Source: an uncultured Bacteroidales bacterium (GTDB lineage Bacteria > Bacteroidota > Bacteroidia > Bacteroidales > P3). From it: a stretch of 64,000 nucleotides of DNA. Position 1 is the stretch's first letter. Each line of letters starts with the position of its first letter. Shown piece after piece: positions 17,829 to 26,825 of the stretch. Made by a program: the position numbers and the translations under genes. The DNA lies in the NCBI GenBank assembly GCA_949291555.1, contig CASEWE010000002.1, forward strand, positions 162,171 to 226,170, written 5' to 3'. The notes beneath the pieces are model-generated. The model made no database searches, was not told where the DNA came from, and saw only the letters and a list, made by a program, of their open reading frames with translations.

Positions 17829-19289
17829 TCAATCCCGCCGCTCCAGCAAGACCACGCTTTCCACATGATCGGTATGGGGGAACATGTCTACCGCGCAATG
17901 TTCCGCCACCCGGTACTTGGCATCCATGCGTTGCAGGTCGCGCGCCTGCGTGGCCGCATTGCAACTCACGTAGACAATCCGCCGCAAGCCTTGGCCGAAC
18001 AAGGCATCGTTCATCAGGCATTCCACCACCTTTTCGTGCATGCCCTCCCGGGGCGGGTCGGTAATAATCACCCGGGGCACCCCATGCGCGCGCACGAAAT
18101 CCGTATTGAACACCTCCGCCATGTCGCCGGAAAAAAATTCGGTATTGGCAATCCCGTTCAATTCCGAGTTGGCCCTCGCATCGCGCACGGCATCCTCCAC
18201 GTATTCGATTCCAACCACTTTCCGGGCCGAACGTGCCACGTAATTGGCTATCGTCCCGGTTCCGGTATACAAGTCATACACGGTTTCTTCCGGGCCGATC
18301 CGCGCGAAATCCGCCACGATCCGGTACAACCGCGCCGCCTGTTCCGAATTGGTCTGGTAAAACGATTTCGGGCCGACCCGGAACTTCAAGTCCGCTTCCC
18401 CGGACCGGTAAGCCGGCATGGTCATGGTAATGAAAGGCTCCCCGCAAAACAAGCGCATTTCCAAGTCGGCCATGCTGTCGTTGGTCTTGGTGTTGACCGC
18501 ATACATGAGGCTCGTGACGCAAGGGAAAGCCTCTGCCACCTGCCGCATCAGCTGCTCGAACGCCGGAACCGGCTCGGCCCCGATGACGAAAACCAGCATG
18601 AACTGGCCCGATGGCGTGTTGCGGACCATCAGGTTGCGCATGAATCCCCGGCGTTCCCGTATGTCATAGAAACTCAGGCCCGATTTCTGCGCCAGCTCCT
18701 TGACAAAAAGCCGGATGGCGTTCGACGGTTCGGCTTGCAAGTAGCAGGTTTGCAAGTCTAAAACCTTGTCGAATTTCCCGGCCAAGTGGAAACCCAGGCC
18801 CGCACGCCCGGCGGCGTCCACTTCTTCGTTCCGGGCCACTTCTTCCGCGCTCAGCCAGCGTTTTACCGAAAAAGTGAACTCCAACTTATTGCGATAGAAG
18901 CGGTTTGGTTCCGCCCCGACAATGGGCCGGCTTTCCGGCAAGGCCACCTTGCCGATCCGCTCCAGCTGGTCGCGCACCTGTTCCTGTTTCTGCTTGAGCT
19001 GTTCCGGGTAACGAAGATGCTGCCACTTGCAGCCCCCGCAAAGGCCGAAATGCGGGCAGAACGGCTCCTGGCGAAGCGGGGACGGCGTCCGCAGGCGGGC
19101 AATCCGGCCTTGCATGTACCCGGCTTTCTGGCGATAGACTTCCACATCGGCCACATCGCCGGGCGCGGCATACGACACGAACAGCACCTTGCCGTCCACA
19201 TGGGCCAGGGAATTGCCCTCGGCGGCCGCTTTCTCGATGCGGATGCCTTCAAGAACCCGGTTGGCTTGCTCTTTCCGCCTGCGGCTCAT
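17829..19289 (-). CDS. rlmD: 23S rRNA (uracil-5)-methyltransferase, RumA/RlmD type
   Basis: 486 aa from the ATG at 19289. An N-terminal TRAM-like beta-barrel is followed by the iron-sulfur cysteines in CPHFGLCGGCKW. The SAM domain has DLYTGTGTIANYVA. The catalytic region contains TDPPREGMH and the nucleophile in YVSCNAATQARDL. These mark the class that makes 5-methyluridine in rRNA or tRNA; whether the target is U1939 or U747 of 23S rRNA cannot be decided by eye. Its start overlaps the SRPBCC stop by 4 nt (ATGA), so translation is coupled. Confidence 0.9.
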   Translation of the reverse strand: MSRRRKEQANRVLEGIRIEKAAAEGNSLAHVDGKVLFVSYAAPGDVADVEVYRQKAGYMQGRIARLRTPSPLRQEPFCPHFGLCGGCKWQHLRYPEQLKQKQEQVRDQLERIGKVALPESRPIVGAEPNRFYRNKLEFTFSVKRWLSAEEVARNEEVDAAGRAGLGFHLAGKFDKVLDLQTCYLQAEPSNAIRLFVKELAQKSGLSFYDIRERRGFMRNLMVRNTPSGQFMLVFVIGAEPVPAFEQLMRQVAEAFPCVTSLMYAVNTKTNDSMADLEMRLFCGEPFITMTMPAYRSGEADLKFRVGPKSFYQTNSEQAARLYRIVADFARIGPEETVYDLYTGTGTIANYVARSARKVVGIEYVEDAVRDARANSELNGIANTEFFSGDMAEVFNTDFVRAHGVPRVIITDPPREGMHEKVVECLMNDALFGQGLRRIVYVSCNAATQARDLQRMDAKYRVAEHCAVDMFPHTDHVESVVLLERRD

Positions 19290-19687
19290 TGTTCGCAAAA
19301 AGTCTTGATGTGCTGATTGAGGACATCGACAAACGTCTGCATCTTGCCTTTGAGCATGGCGGCCATCACCATGTTCACGCCCACTTCGGCCTCCACCTGC
19401 GAAGTGAACCCTCCCGGGCCTTCTTCCTGGAAGTGGAAAGCGATGGTGAAACCGAACGGCGAGCCTTCTTCCGACTGGATGACCACCAACGAAGGCTCCA
19501 CCCGCTGGGCGATGCGCATGCTTATCTGGGCCATTCCGCCCACATTGAACGAACAGGTGTCGCGCGTGGCTTTCCAATCCTGCACTTGCCCGGGCATCAT
19601 TCCTCCCAGGGCGGTAAAATCGGACACCCGCGAAAAGGCCTTCATCGCCTCGCCCTGCACGGATAGTTTCTGACTGCTGACTTTCAT
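19286..19687 (-). CDS. SRPBCC-family (START-like) small protein
   Basis: 133 aa from MKVSSQKLSV at 19687. The pattern of an N-terminal strand, SFNVGGMAQISMRI, FTIAFHFQEE and a long C-terminal helix fits a helix-grip SRPBCC fold that binds a hydrophobic ligand. It is sandwiched between pyrE (4-nt overlap) and the rRNA methyltransferase (4-nt overlap), so all three are expressed as one unit. The ligand is unknown, and no enzymatic motif is visible. Confidence 0.75.
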   Translation of the reverse strand: MKVSSQKLSVQGEAMKAFSRVSDFTALGGMMPGQVQDWKATRDTCSFNVGGMAQISMRIAQRVEPSLVVIQSEEGSPFGFTIAFHFQEEGPGGFTSQVEAEVGVNMVMAAMLKGKMQTFVDVLNQHIKTFCEQ

Positions 19688-20358
19688 GACTGCTGCATGT
19701 GTTGATCCGACCATTTCTCCGGGTCCTGACGCCATTGCCGCAAGGAACCCATCTCTTCCTCATTCAGTAACTCCATTTGCAAAGCACACTCTATTAGGTC
19801 GTTGTATTCTGTCAGCGTATAAAGCGGCACTTTAGCCTGTTCAAAATTCCGGGCGGCGATGTCCAAACCGTAAGTAAAGACCGCCACCATGGCTTTCACA
19901 TCGCAGCCATGGGCCCTCAAGGCTTCCACGGCCAAAAGGCTGCTTTTCCCTGTCGAAACCAGATCCTCGACCACGACCACCGAGCTGCCCGAAGCGATTT
20001 CCCCTTCGATCTGGTTCCCCATTCCATGCTTCTTGGCCTCGGAACGCACATAGGCAAACGGAAGGCCCAGTTCCTGGGCAACCAGGGCACCCTGGGCTAT
20101 GCCTCCGGTAGCCACGCCGGCAATGGCATCGATCGGCCCCACCTGGCCTTCGATTATCTTGACAAATTCCTGACGGATGAAATTCCTGACATGCGGGTAG
20201 GACAAGGTGATGCGGTTGTCGCAATAAATCGGGGCTTTCCGACCCGAAGCCCACGTAAACGGCTCTTTTCCGGCCAGTTTCACAGCACGCACCTGCAAGA
20301 GGAATTTCGCCATTTCCATGCTGGTCTCGTGCCGGGCCGCAGAATCCAAATTCATCAT
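19684..20358 (-). CDS. pyrE: Orotate phosphoribosyltransferase
   Basis: 224 aa from the tandem ATGs at 20358/20355; an in-frame extension upstream is not family-like. The PRPP loop VVVVEDLVSTGKSS is clear, and WASGRKAPIYCDNR and VATGGIAQGAL are family landmarks. It converts orotate and PRPP to OMP in pyrimidine synthesis. First gene of a three-gene overlapping operon. A well-formed promoter lies at 20415-20445. Confidence 0.95.
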   Translation of the reverse strand: MMNLDSAARHETSMEMAKFLLQVRAVKLAGKEPFTWASGRKAPIYCDNRITLSYPHVRNFIRQEFVKIIEGQVGPIDAIAGVATGGIAQGALVAQELGLPFAYVRSEAKKHGMGNQIEGEIASGSSVVVVEDLVSTGKSSLLAVEALRAHGCDVKAMVAVFTYGLDIAARNFEQAKVPLYTLTEYNDLIECALQMELLNEEEMGSLRQWRQDPEKWSDQHMQQS

Positions 20359-20414
20359 AAATACTTTTTCTTTCGACTTTTCCGGAAAGCATTGCCTTCC
20401 CGGAAGCAATCGGG

Positions 20415-20445
20415 CAAAAATACGCATCTATCCAAACTTCTGCAA
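20415..20445 (-). promoter_or_regulatory. Promoter for pyrE operon
   Basis: On the minus strand a TTG (20443-20445) and TATTTTTG (20415-20422) are separated by 20 nt, the Bacteroidota primary-sigma pattern, about 57 nt upstream of the pyrE ATG. Confidence 0.7.
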
Positions 20446-20541
20446 TTGGAAAAAAGCAGCGGAAACCCAGGAAACAGGCCATAAAACCCCTTTCCGCCGC
20501 CCCGGGTTACCGTTCCAGGCACGCCAATGGAAAAACCTGTC

Positions 20542-20572
20542 TTGCTTGCCAAACCAAAGACCTTTACCTTTG
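20542..20572 (+). promoter_or_regulatory. Promoter for rpe
   Basis: TTG (20542-20544) and TACCTTTG (20565-20572) are 20 nt apart on the plus strand, about 65 nt before the rpe ATG and divergent from the pyrE promoter. Confidence 0.7.
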
Positions 20573-20636
20573 CACCGGCAAGGCCGCCCGCTACGGCTTT
20601 CCCGCCGGAGCCCGCCTCGCCCCTAAACCGCACACC

Positions 20637-21293
20637 ATGGCATTCATTCTTTCTCCTTCCCTCCTTTCGGCCGATTTCGCCAATCTGCAAGCCGCCATAG
20701 AAACACTCGACCGGACTTCGGCCGACTGGCTCCACATCGACGTGATGGACGGCCTCTTCGTACCCAACATCACCCTCGGGCAGCCTATCGTGAAAGCCAT
20801 CCGGAAACATGCAAAAAAGCCTCTTGATGTGCATTTGATGATCCAGGACCCCGACCGCTACATCCTTTCGTTCAAAGAGGCCGGGGCCGACATCCTCACC
20901 GTGCACGAAGAAGCCTGCCGGCACCTCAACCGCACCCTCTGCCAGATACGCGATGCCGGCATGAAAGCCGGAGTGGCCATCAACCCGCACACGCCTGCCT
21001 GCGTCCTGGAAAACGTGATCGAATTTGCCGACCTGGTTCTGGTCATGAGCGTGAACCCCGGGTTCGGAGGACAGGCTTTCATTGAAAACTCCTACCGGAA
21101 AATAAGGAAAATCCGCGAAATGAAAGAAAAATACAACCCTCACCTCATTCTTGAAGTAGACGGAGGGGTAAGCCTCGAGAACGCCCCGGCATTGCTGTCT
21201 TCCGGAGCCAATGCGCTCGTGGCCGGCAATGCCATCTTTTCCGCCCCCGACATCCCGGCCCGGATCGAAGCTTTCAAGCAGATCGGAATCTGA
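20637..21293 (+). CDS. rpe: Ribulose-phosphate 3-epimerase
   Basis: 218 aa, a single TIM barrel of normal length. Key segments are ADFANLQ near the N-terminus, LHIDVMDGLFVPN, LDVHLMIQDPDRY, the histidine in VHEEA, VMSVNPGFGGQAF and the phosphate-binding VDGGVS. It interconverts ribulose-5-phosphate and xylulose-5-phosphate in the pentose phosphate pathway. It stands alone, with its own promoter, and is convergent with the DUF3078 gene. Confidence 0.96.
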   Translation: MAFILSPSLLSADFANLQAAIETLDRTSADWLHIDVMDGLFVPNITLGQPIVKAIRKHAKKPLDVHLMIQDPDRYILSFKEAGADILTVHEEACRHLNRTLCQIRDAGMKAGVAINPHTPACVLENVIEFADLVLVMSVNPGFGGQAFIENSYRKIRKIREMKEKYNPHLILEVDGGVSLENAPALLSSGANALVAGNAIFSAPDIPARIEAFKQIGI

Positions 21294-21420
21294 GGCCCGG
21301 CAAGCGCTTCCCCTTCCCCTCCTTCTGCCAAAGAAAAAAGTTTCCCTTGCTTCCGCCGGAACCGCGCAAACAACGCCGGGAAAGGGGCAAAACCGCCCGC
21401 CGCCCCTATCGCGCCGGCCT

Positions 21421-22827
21421 CTATTGCGCTATCTGCTTCGACTTGTACTTCAACGTATAACCCAGCCCGACAGTAAGCATTTCCTTGAACTGCACCTTGG
21501 GCCCGCGCACATTGCCGTTCTCGTCAACGGTGGTTACCTTGTCGTCGTACTTGAGCGACGTTCCCACCGAAGCGGTCAGGAACTTATTGACTGCCATTTC
21601 CAAGCGGAAGTTCCAATCGACCACGATATTGCCGAAGTCCTGATCGTAGGGCGTAAAGAAATTGGCATCGGTCTTCAGGGTCATGTTCTTGTAGAAAGTC
21701 CATTCCAAAGCGGTCGTCAGCGCCATCCCTATCTGGAAGACCACATCCTTTCCCGGATCCACCCCGAAAGCCCCGATAGAGGAAAGGTAAGGATCCAGCA
21801 CGAAAGTGGTACGGCCGCTGGCCGGCGCGTAATAGACCGAGAGCAGCTTGCCGAGCTTGTATTCGATACCGATGGAGGTATTGAGGTAACCGGGTGCCAT
21901 GATGTTGGAGATGTAATCCTCGTCGCCCACATTGGCATAACCTTTGTCGTACTGGGTCTGGAATTCCACATACGTGGTATAGAAGAAACGCCCGCCGGGA
22001 ATGGCGTAACCGTAACGCATGGACACCAGAAGATTGTCTACCGTCTTGTTCAAGCCATCGGTCTTGTCGTAAATCAAGCCGTATTCCGTGTTGAGCTTGG
22101 TTTCCCATTTGTGCCCCCCGTTGCGGTAGGCCAAGTTCATGTTCAGCCTTGCATTGCCCGCAATCGAACTCTCGCCCCCGGCCGCCCAGTTGGTCAGCGA
22201 GGTCTGGGCCATGTTCACCCCTCCGTCCGCATCGAACGCCCAGCGCGTTACCGAATCCTTGGGGTTGATGAGCGGCTTGGGAACCCGCTTCATGATCCGC
22301 GTCTCCTGAATAATATCGTCTTCTATCTGCTGGGACAAGTCGCTGGGCCGCTTGTAGACGCCTCTGCGCTTGCGCAGCAGAAGCGTGTCGCGGATATTGT
22401 CCATATCGAACATGTTATGCACCTCGCTGAAGGGCACATGCGGGTTCCAGCCCCAGTAAGAGCGGAACATCCGCTTGCGGACATAATCGTCGGGAACCGT
22501 GTCGAAAAAAGTCATCCGGCTGCGGGAAATCGAGTCGGGCTTCCAAATGGAACGGTACAAGACATCGAAATCCACCTGGGAAAGCGGGCAAGCGTAAAGC
22601 GCATGCCGTATCATGCCCGACGAACTGGTGTCGAACATCCGTTCCGCCAGGGTGGTGTCGACTATGCTGGCCGGAATGGAAAGCGGGTCGAGCCAATAGC
22701 AATACGGGGGAATCCAGTTTTCGAGCAAAACCTCCTTGCGCGAGGCTTCCGCCGCCCCTGAAAGCCCAAGAAGAACGCTAAAAGCGGCAATCCTTATTGC
22801 CTTTTTTCTTAACCTCTTCGTTTTCAT
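21421..22827 (-). CDS. DUF3078-type outer-membrane protein
   Basis: 468 aa from the ATG at 22827, which gives a signal peptide (basic start, hydrophobic core, cleavage near AEA). The second half has TSLTNWAAGGESS followed by alternating aromatic beta strands (GYAIPGGRFFYTTYVEFQ, LSVYYAPASGRTTF), the hallmark of DUF3078 beta-barrel proteins, and ends in a strand-like TVGLGYTLKYKSKQ. Its function is unknown. A TAnnTTTG box (22832-22839) lies just 4 nt upstream of the ATG, implying a leaderless message or a later start. Confidence 0.85.
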   Translation of the reverse strand: MKTKRLRKKAIRIAAFSVLLGLSGAAEASRKEVLLENWIPPYCYWLDPLSIPASIVDTTLAERMFDTSSSGMIRHALYACPLSQVDFDVLYRSIWKPDSISRSRMTFFDTVPDDYVRKRMFRSYWGWNPHVPFSEVHNMFDMDNIRDTLLLRKRRGVYKRPSDLSQQIEDDIIQETRIMKRVPKPLINPKDSVTRWAFDADGGVNMAQTSLTNWAAGGESSIAGNARLNMNLAYRNGGHKWETKLNTEYGLIYDKTDGLNKTVDNLLVSMRYGYAIPGGRFFYTTYVEFQTQYDKGYANVGDEDYISNIMAPGYLNTSIGIEYKLGKLLSVYYAPASGRTTFVLDPYLSSIGAFGVDPGKDVVFQIGMALTTALEWTFYKNMTLKTDANFFTPYDQDFGNIVVDWNFRLEMAVNKFLTASVGTSLKYDDKVTTVDENGNVRGPKVQFKEMLTVGLGYTLKYKSKQIAQ

Positions 22828-23150
22828 GCGGCAAAAATACGAAAAACGCTTTTTTCCACGATGGGAATCGCCCGAAAAACAAGACACTCCATGAAAACAG
22901 CGGCGCGGAAGAGCCTCCTTTCAAAGACGATAATCACCTGTAAAACAATATACTATATAAATCCAACCGAGATGCGACATGAAAATCATCAATGTTTTGC
23001 AAGGTTTATTCGTTGCCAAACGCCCTATCGTCGCGTGCTTTCCCGGAAATTGCCGAAAATCGCCGAAATCCGGACAGATTCCATAACTTTACTGTTTTTA
23101 TGCCCGCTGCCCGCCGCAAGAGCGGCAAGCCGGAAACAAAATCCTGAATC
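22828..23150. other. Divergent intergenic region between DUF3078 gene and DAHP synthase
   Basis: 323 nt. It holds a minus-strand TATTTTTG box (22832-22839) and a plus-strand near-consensus TAACTTTA box (23084-23091) about 60 nt before the DAHP synthase ATG. A 35-codon frame at 22979-23086 has no family signature and no run of aromatic codons that would suggest an attenuator leader. Confidence 0.5.
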
Positions 23151-24245
23151 ATGAACGGAACCGATGCCTCCCCTGTCTTGCCGTACCTCTTTGCCGGCCC
23201 TTGCAGCGCGGAGTCGTACCAGCAAATAGAAGCTTCCGCCTTGTTTTTCAAAAAATGGGAAGCCGCCGCAAAAGGCATCGCGCGGATAACCGCCATAAGA
23301 GCCGGCGCCTGGAAACCCCGCACGCGGCCGGGCTGCTTCGAGGGATTCGGGGAACAAGCCTTGCAATGGATGCAGCAGGCAAAAGCGCGGCACGGGGTCG
23401 CCTTCGCCACCGAAGTGGCCAATGCCAAACATGTGGAACTCTGCCTCCGGTACGGAATCGATGTCTTCTGGATAGGGGCGCGCACCACGGCCAACCCTTT
23501 CATGATGGAAGAAATAGGGCAAGCGCTGAAAGGCTGCCCCCAGCCTGTCTGGGTGAAAAACCCCGTCAATCCCGACATAGCCCTCTGGATAGGGGGAATC
23601 GAACGGCTCGCCCGGCACGGGAAAGGCCTTGTGGGCGGCATTCACCGAGGCTTCGGCCTCTACGATTCCCGGCCTTACCGCAACGCCCCTTTATGGGAAC
23701 TTGCCGTGGAATTCAAACGGGCGCTCCCTTCCACGCCATTGCTGTGCGACCCGAGCCACATTGCCGGGAACCGCGATTACATCGGGGAAATCTCGCAGGC
23801 CGGACTGGACATGGAAATGGACGGTTTCATGCTCGAAGTGCACCCCTGCCCGGATGCCGCCCTGAGCGATGCCCGGCAACAACTGGACTTTGCCGCTTTC
23901 GAGCAATGGTTTTCCCGCCTGGTATTCCGGAATCGGGATAGCGCGCCGGCAAAAATGGAGCAAATCCGCCGCCTGCTCGATGAAACCGACGACGAACTGA
24001 TGCAAGTCCTTTCCCGGCGGATGGATTTGGTAAGGAAACTCGGGAACCTCAAAAAGGAAGGGAACCTTTCGGTCTTGCAGCTCGGCCGGTGGAACCAGGT
24101 CGTGGAACGTTGCACAAGCTCGGCCAAGGAAAAAGGCTTGGATGTGGATTTCGTCTTGAAGCTGCTCAATTGCATCCACGCCGAAGCCTTGCGCGTGCAG
24201 AATGAAATCGTGGAAAAGCGGCCCGGCGGCTCCTCCGGCAGTTGA
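23151..24245 (+). CDS. Bifunctional 3-deoxy-7-phosphoheptulonate synthase / chorismate mutase
   Basis: 364 aa. The N-terminal DAHP synthase domain (about 1-260) shows AGPCSAES, IRAGAWKPRTRPGCFEG, FWIGARTTANPF, WVKNPVNPD and LLCDPSHIAGNR, which cover the metal- and PEP-binding residues. The C-terminal domain (about 270-355) is an AroQ-type all-helical chorismate mutase: RRLLDETDDELMQVLSRRM then LGNLKKEGNL. It catalyses the first step of the shikimate pathway and the branch to prephenate; fusion is common in Bacteroidota and allows feedback control. It is followed by a hairpin at 24251-24287. Confidence 0.93.
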   Translation: MNGTDASPVLPYLFAGPCSAESYQQIEASALFFKKWEAAAKGIARITAIRAGAWKPRTRPGCFEGFGEQALQWMQQAKARHGVAFATEVANAKHVELCLRYGIDVFWIGARTTANPFMMEEIGQALKGCPQPVWVKNPVNPDIALWIGGIERLARHGKGLVGGIHRGFGLYDSRPYRNAPLWELAVEFKRALPSTPLLCDPSHIAGNRDYIGEISQAGLDMEMDGFMLEVHPCPDAALSDARQQLDFAAFEQWFSRLVFRNRDSAPAKMEQIRRLLDETDDELMQVLSRRMDLVRKLGNLKKEGNLSVLQLGRWNQVVERCTSSAKEKGLDVDFVLKLLNCIHAEALRVQNEIVEKRPGGSSGS

Positions 24246-24250
24246 AAAAA

Positions 24251-24287
24251 ATCCCGGGGACGCGGGCGGAATGCCTGTCCCCGGGAT
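24251..24287. terminator. Bidirectional hairpin between convergent genes
   Basis: An 11-bp perfect stem (24251-24261 / 24277-24287) lies between the stops of the DAHP synthase and pepD genes. It has a preceding A-run and no strong T-run on the plus side, so it would terminate best for the minus strand. Confidence 0.6.
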
Positions 24288-24308
24288 GAATGGAAGCTTG
24301 CCTCCGTC

Positions 24309-25766
24309 TTACTTCTGAGGAATATGTTCCAAGGTGTCCGTCAGATATTTCCAGAATTTCCCCACCGATTCGATATTGACTTTCTCGTCGGGCGAATGGG
24401 GATGCTTGATGGTGGGGCCGAACGAAATCATGTCCCAATTCTTGTAAACCCCGCCTAACAAGCCGCATTCCAAGCCGGCATGGATGGCCATGACTTTGGC
24501 TTCGGACCCGAAAAGCGCGCGGTAACGTTCCTGCATCACTTTGAGGATGGGCGAATCCATGTCGGGTTTCCAGCCCGGGTACGCCCCGGTAAATTCGGCC
24601 GAAGCCCCCGCCAAATCGACCACGGCTTGCATCGCGGCCGCCAAATCGTATTTGGCCGTGTCGACCGAAGAGCGCAAAAGGCAGCTGATGACCACATCGT
24701 CGCCTTCCGTTTTCACAATGGCCATGTTGGTGGAGGTTTCCACGAGGCCGGGCATGGAATCGCTCATCCGGATCACGCCATCGGGTATGCCGTAAACCAG
24801 ATTGCAAAGGCCCGCCGTGCAGGCTTCGGTCAAGGCCTTTTCCGGCATCGACGCCTTCTCGCACTTCAACGCGTAATCGGGCTCGACCAGCGCCAGCTCG
24901 GCTTTGGTTTCTTCATAGAACGTCTTGACGATCGCCTCCATGGAAGCCTCTTTCCCTTGCGGCAGAACCACCGTGGCGAAAGATTCGCGCGGAATGGCAT
25001 TGCGCAGGCTACCCCCTTCTATCGAGGCAAGGCGGGCGCCAGCTTCCTTGACCAGCCGCTGCAAAAGACGGTTCATCAGCTTGTTGGCGTTTCCCCGTCC
25101 TAATATGATGTCCATGCCCGAATGGCCGCCCTTCAGGCCGGTGAGGCTCAGGCGGAACGCAACGCCTTGGCCTGCTGCCGAGTAGTCGGCCTTCATGCGG
25201 ATCGTGGCATCCAGGCCGCCGGCGCAGCCCACGTACAATTCGCCTTCGGTCTCCGAATCCAGGTTCAGAAGGATGTCGCCTTTGAGAAGCCCGGCTTCCA
25301 AACCGAAAGCGCCGGTCATTCCTGTTTCCTCGTCGGTGGTGATCAGCACTTCGAGCGGCCCGTGCCGGAGGCTGTCCGATTCCAGGACCGCCAAAGCGGC
25401 CGCCACCCCCATGCCGTTGTCGGCGCCCAAGGTGGTGCCATCGGCTTTTACCCAGTCGCCGTCTACGTAGGCTTCGATAGGGTCGGTAAGGAAATCGTGC
25501 TGCTTGTCGGCGTTTTTCTGGGGAACCATGTCCATGTGGGCTTGCAGTATCACGCCTTTCCGGTTCTCCATGCCCGGCGTGGCCGGCTTGCGCATGATGA
25601 CGTTCCCGGTCTTGTCCACCAGGACCTCGATATGGTGCTTCTGGGCGAAAGAGACTAAGAACGCCCGCACCTTTTCCTCGTGCTTGGAGGGCCTTGGCTG
25701 CCGGGTCAATGCGTGGAAGTTGGCCCAAACCGCCTTGGGTTCGAGCTGTTCGATGTTTTTGTTCAT
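24309..25766 (-). CDS. pepD: Aminoacyl-histidine dipeptidase (peptidase M20C)
   Basis: 485 aa from the ATG at 25766; the frame extends upstream but without family likeness. Metal and catalytic residues lie in LQAHMDMVPQ, TLGADNGMGV, TTDEETGMTG and LNLDSE, and the late histidine in FGPTIKHPHSPDE. It hydrolyses carnosine-type and other dipeptides in the cytoplasm, fitting an amino-acid-fermenting lifestyle. It is monocistronic and convergent with the DAHP synthase gene. Confidence 0.94.
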   Translation of the reverse strand: MNKNIEQLEPKAVWANFHALTRQPRPSKHEEKVRAFLVSFAQKHHIEVLVDKTGNVIMRKPATPGMENRKGVILQAHMDMVPQKNADKQHDFLTDPIEAYVDGDWVKADGTTLGADNGMGVAAALAVLESDSLRHGPLEVLITTDEETGMTGAFGLEAGLLKGDILLNLDSETEGELYVGCAGGLDATIRMKADYSAAGQGVAFRLSLTGLKGGHSGMDIILGRGNANKLMNRLLQRLVKEAGARLASIEGGSLRNAIPRESFATVVLPQGKEASMEAIVKTFYEETKAELALVEPDYALKCEKASMPEKALTEACTAGLCNLVYGIPDGVIRMSDSMPGLVETSTNMAIVKTEGDDVVISCLLRSSVDTAKYDLAAAMQAVVDLAGASAEFTGAYPGWKPDMDSPILKVMQERYRALFGSEAKVMAIHAGLECGLLGGVYKNWDMISFGPTIKHPHSPDEKVNIESVGKFWKYLTDTLEHIPQK

Positions 25767-26102
25767 GGTTTTATCTTTAGTTTTTTGCTTGCAAGTTCCC
25801 AAAACGGGGCGCCTCCGGCCGTCTTCCGGCCTCGTCTTGCCGTTCGCGCCCGGCCATCGGCCTTCCCCTCCCTGCGAAAAAGCGCGCGCAAGGCCGCGGC
25901 TTGGCCGGAATGCACGAAAAGCAGCAAGGGCAACTTTCAAAATTACGAAATTTAGGGACACGACTGTTTCCCGCGTCCGCCCGCCCGTAAAAGAAAAGCC
26001 CGTATTTTTGCAAGCGGCCTTCCGCCCGGGAAACGGGCGGGCAACCGCAAACAAGGCCTTCCCTTGATACCGCCATACCTGATACCTTCATACCGCATCG
26101 AC
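25767..26102. other. Divergent intergenic region between pepD and rdgB
   Basis: 336 nt without a credible gene. A minus-strand TAATTTTG box (25938-25945) probably serves pepD, and a plus-strand TATTTTTG box (26004-26011) probably serves rdgB. Matching -33 elements are weak. Confidence 0.45.
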
Positions 26103-26771
26103 ATGAAAACCCTTTACTTCGCCACCCACAACGCGCACAAGAAAGAAGAAATCCGAAACCTCTTCCAAAGCCATCCCGCGCTTTCTTCCCGCTACGGGAT
26201 CGGAGACCTCGAAGACCTGGGTTTTTCCGACCCGATACCCGAAACGGCCGAAACCCTCGAAGGCAACGCGTTCCAGAAAGCCTGGCACATCCACGAAAAG
26301 TTCGGCGTGGACTGCTTTGCCGACGACACGGGCCTGGAAGTGGAAGCCATCGGGAACCGTCCCGGCGTTTTTTCGGCCCGTTACGCCAACATGCCGGCCG
26401 GGTTCGAGCAAGACGGAACCGTTACCGAAGCGGCGCTGGCCCTGCCCGACCCCTCGTTCGACCAGAACATAGACCGGCTTCTGGCCCATTTGAAAACAGG
26501 GAACCGCAACGCCCGTTTCCGCTCGGTCATCTGCCTGGTCCTCGGCCAGCAGGCCTATTATTTCGAAGGCATCGTGAAAGGAAGCATCCTGAATGAACGG
26601 CAAGGCACGCAAGGCTTCGGCTACGACCCGGTCTTCCGGCCCGAGGGGTTCATGAAAAGCTTCGCCCAGCTTTCCCTTTCCGAAAAAAACGCCATCAGCC
26701 ATCGGGGAAAGGCGGTCGAAGCCATGATGGACTTCCTTTCCGCGCCCTTGCAGCCAAACTGCCGCCCGTAG
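26103..26771 (+). CDS. rdgB: Non-canonical purine NTP pyrophosphatase (RdgB/HAM1)
   Basis: 222 aa from the ATG at 26103 (MKTLYFATHNAHKKEE). The family motifs FADDTGLEVEAI, PGVFSARYA, GFGYDPVF, SFAQLSLSEKNAISHRGKA are all present. It hydrolyses dITP, ITP and XTP to the monophosphates, keeping deaminated purines out of DNA and RNA. It is slightly longer than E. coli RdgB, with a loop between residues 40 and 55. Convergent with the antiporter gene, 54 nt apart. Confidence 0.95.
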   Translation: MKTLYFATHNAHKKEEIRNLFQSHPALSSRYGIGDLEDLGFSDPIPETAETLEGNAFQKAWHIHEKFGVDCFADDTGLEVEAIGNRPGVFSARYANMPAGFEQDGTVTEAALALPDPSFDQNIDRLLAHLKTGNRNARFRSVICLVLGQQAYYFEGIVKGSILNERQGTQGFGYDPVFRPEGFMKSFAQLSLSEKNAISHRGKAVEAMMDFLSAPLQPNCRP

Positions 26772-26825
26772 CCGGCAACCGCAGCCAAGGCTTTTCTTTC
26801 CGGAAGTCCAGCGCCTGCCGGGGAC

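Noticed and set aside
22979..23086. 35-codon ORF upstream of DAHP synthase as an attenuator leader
   Set aside because: No run of Phe, Tyr or Trp codons and no alternative hairpins with a T-run. The best promoter box (23084) would start transcription after it.
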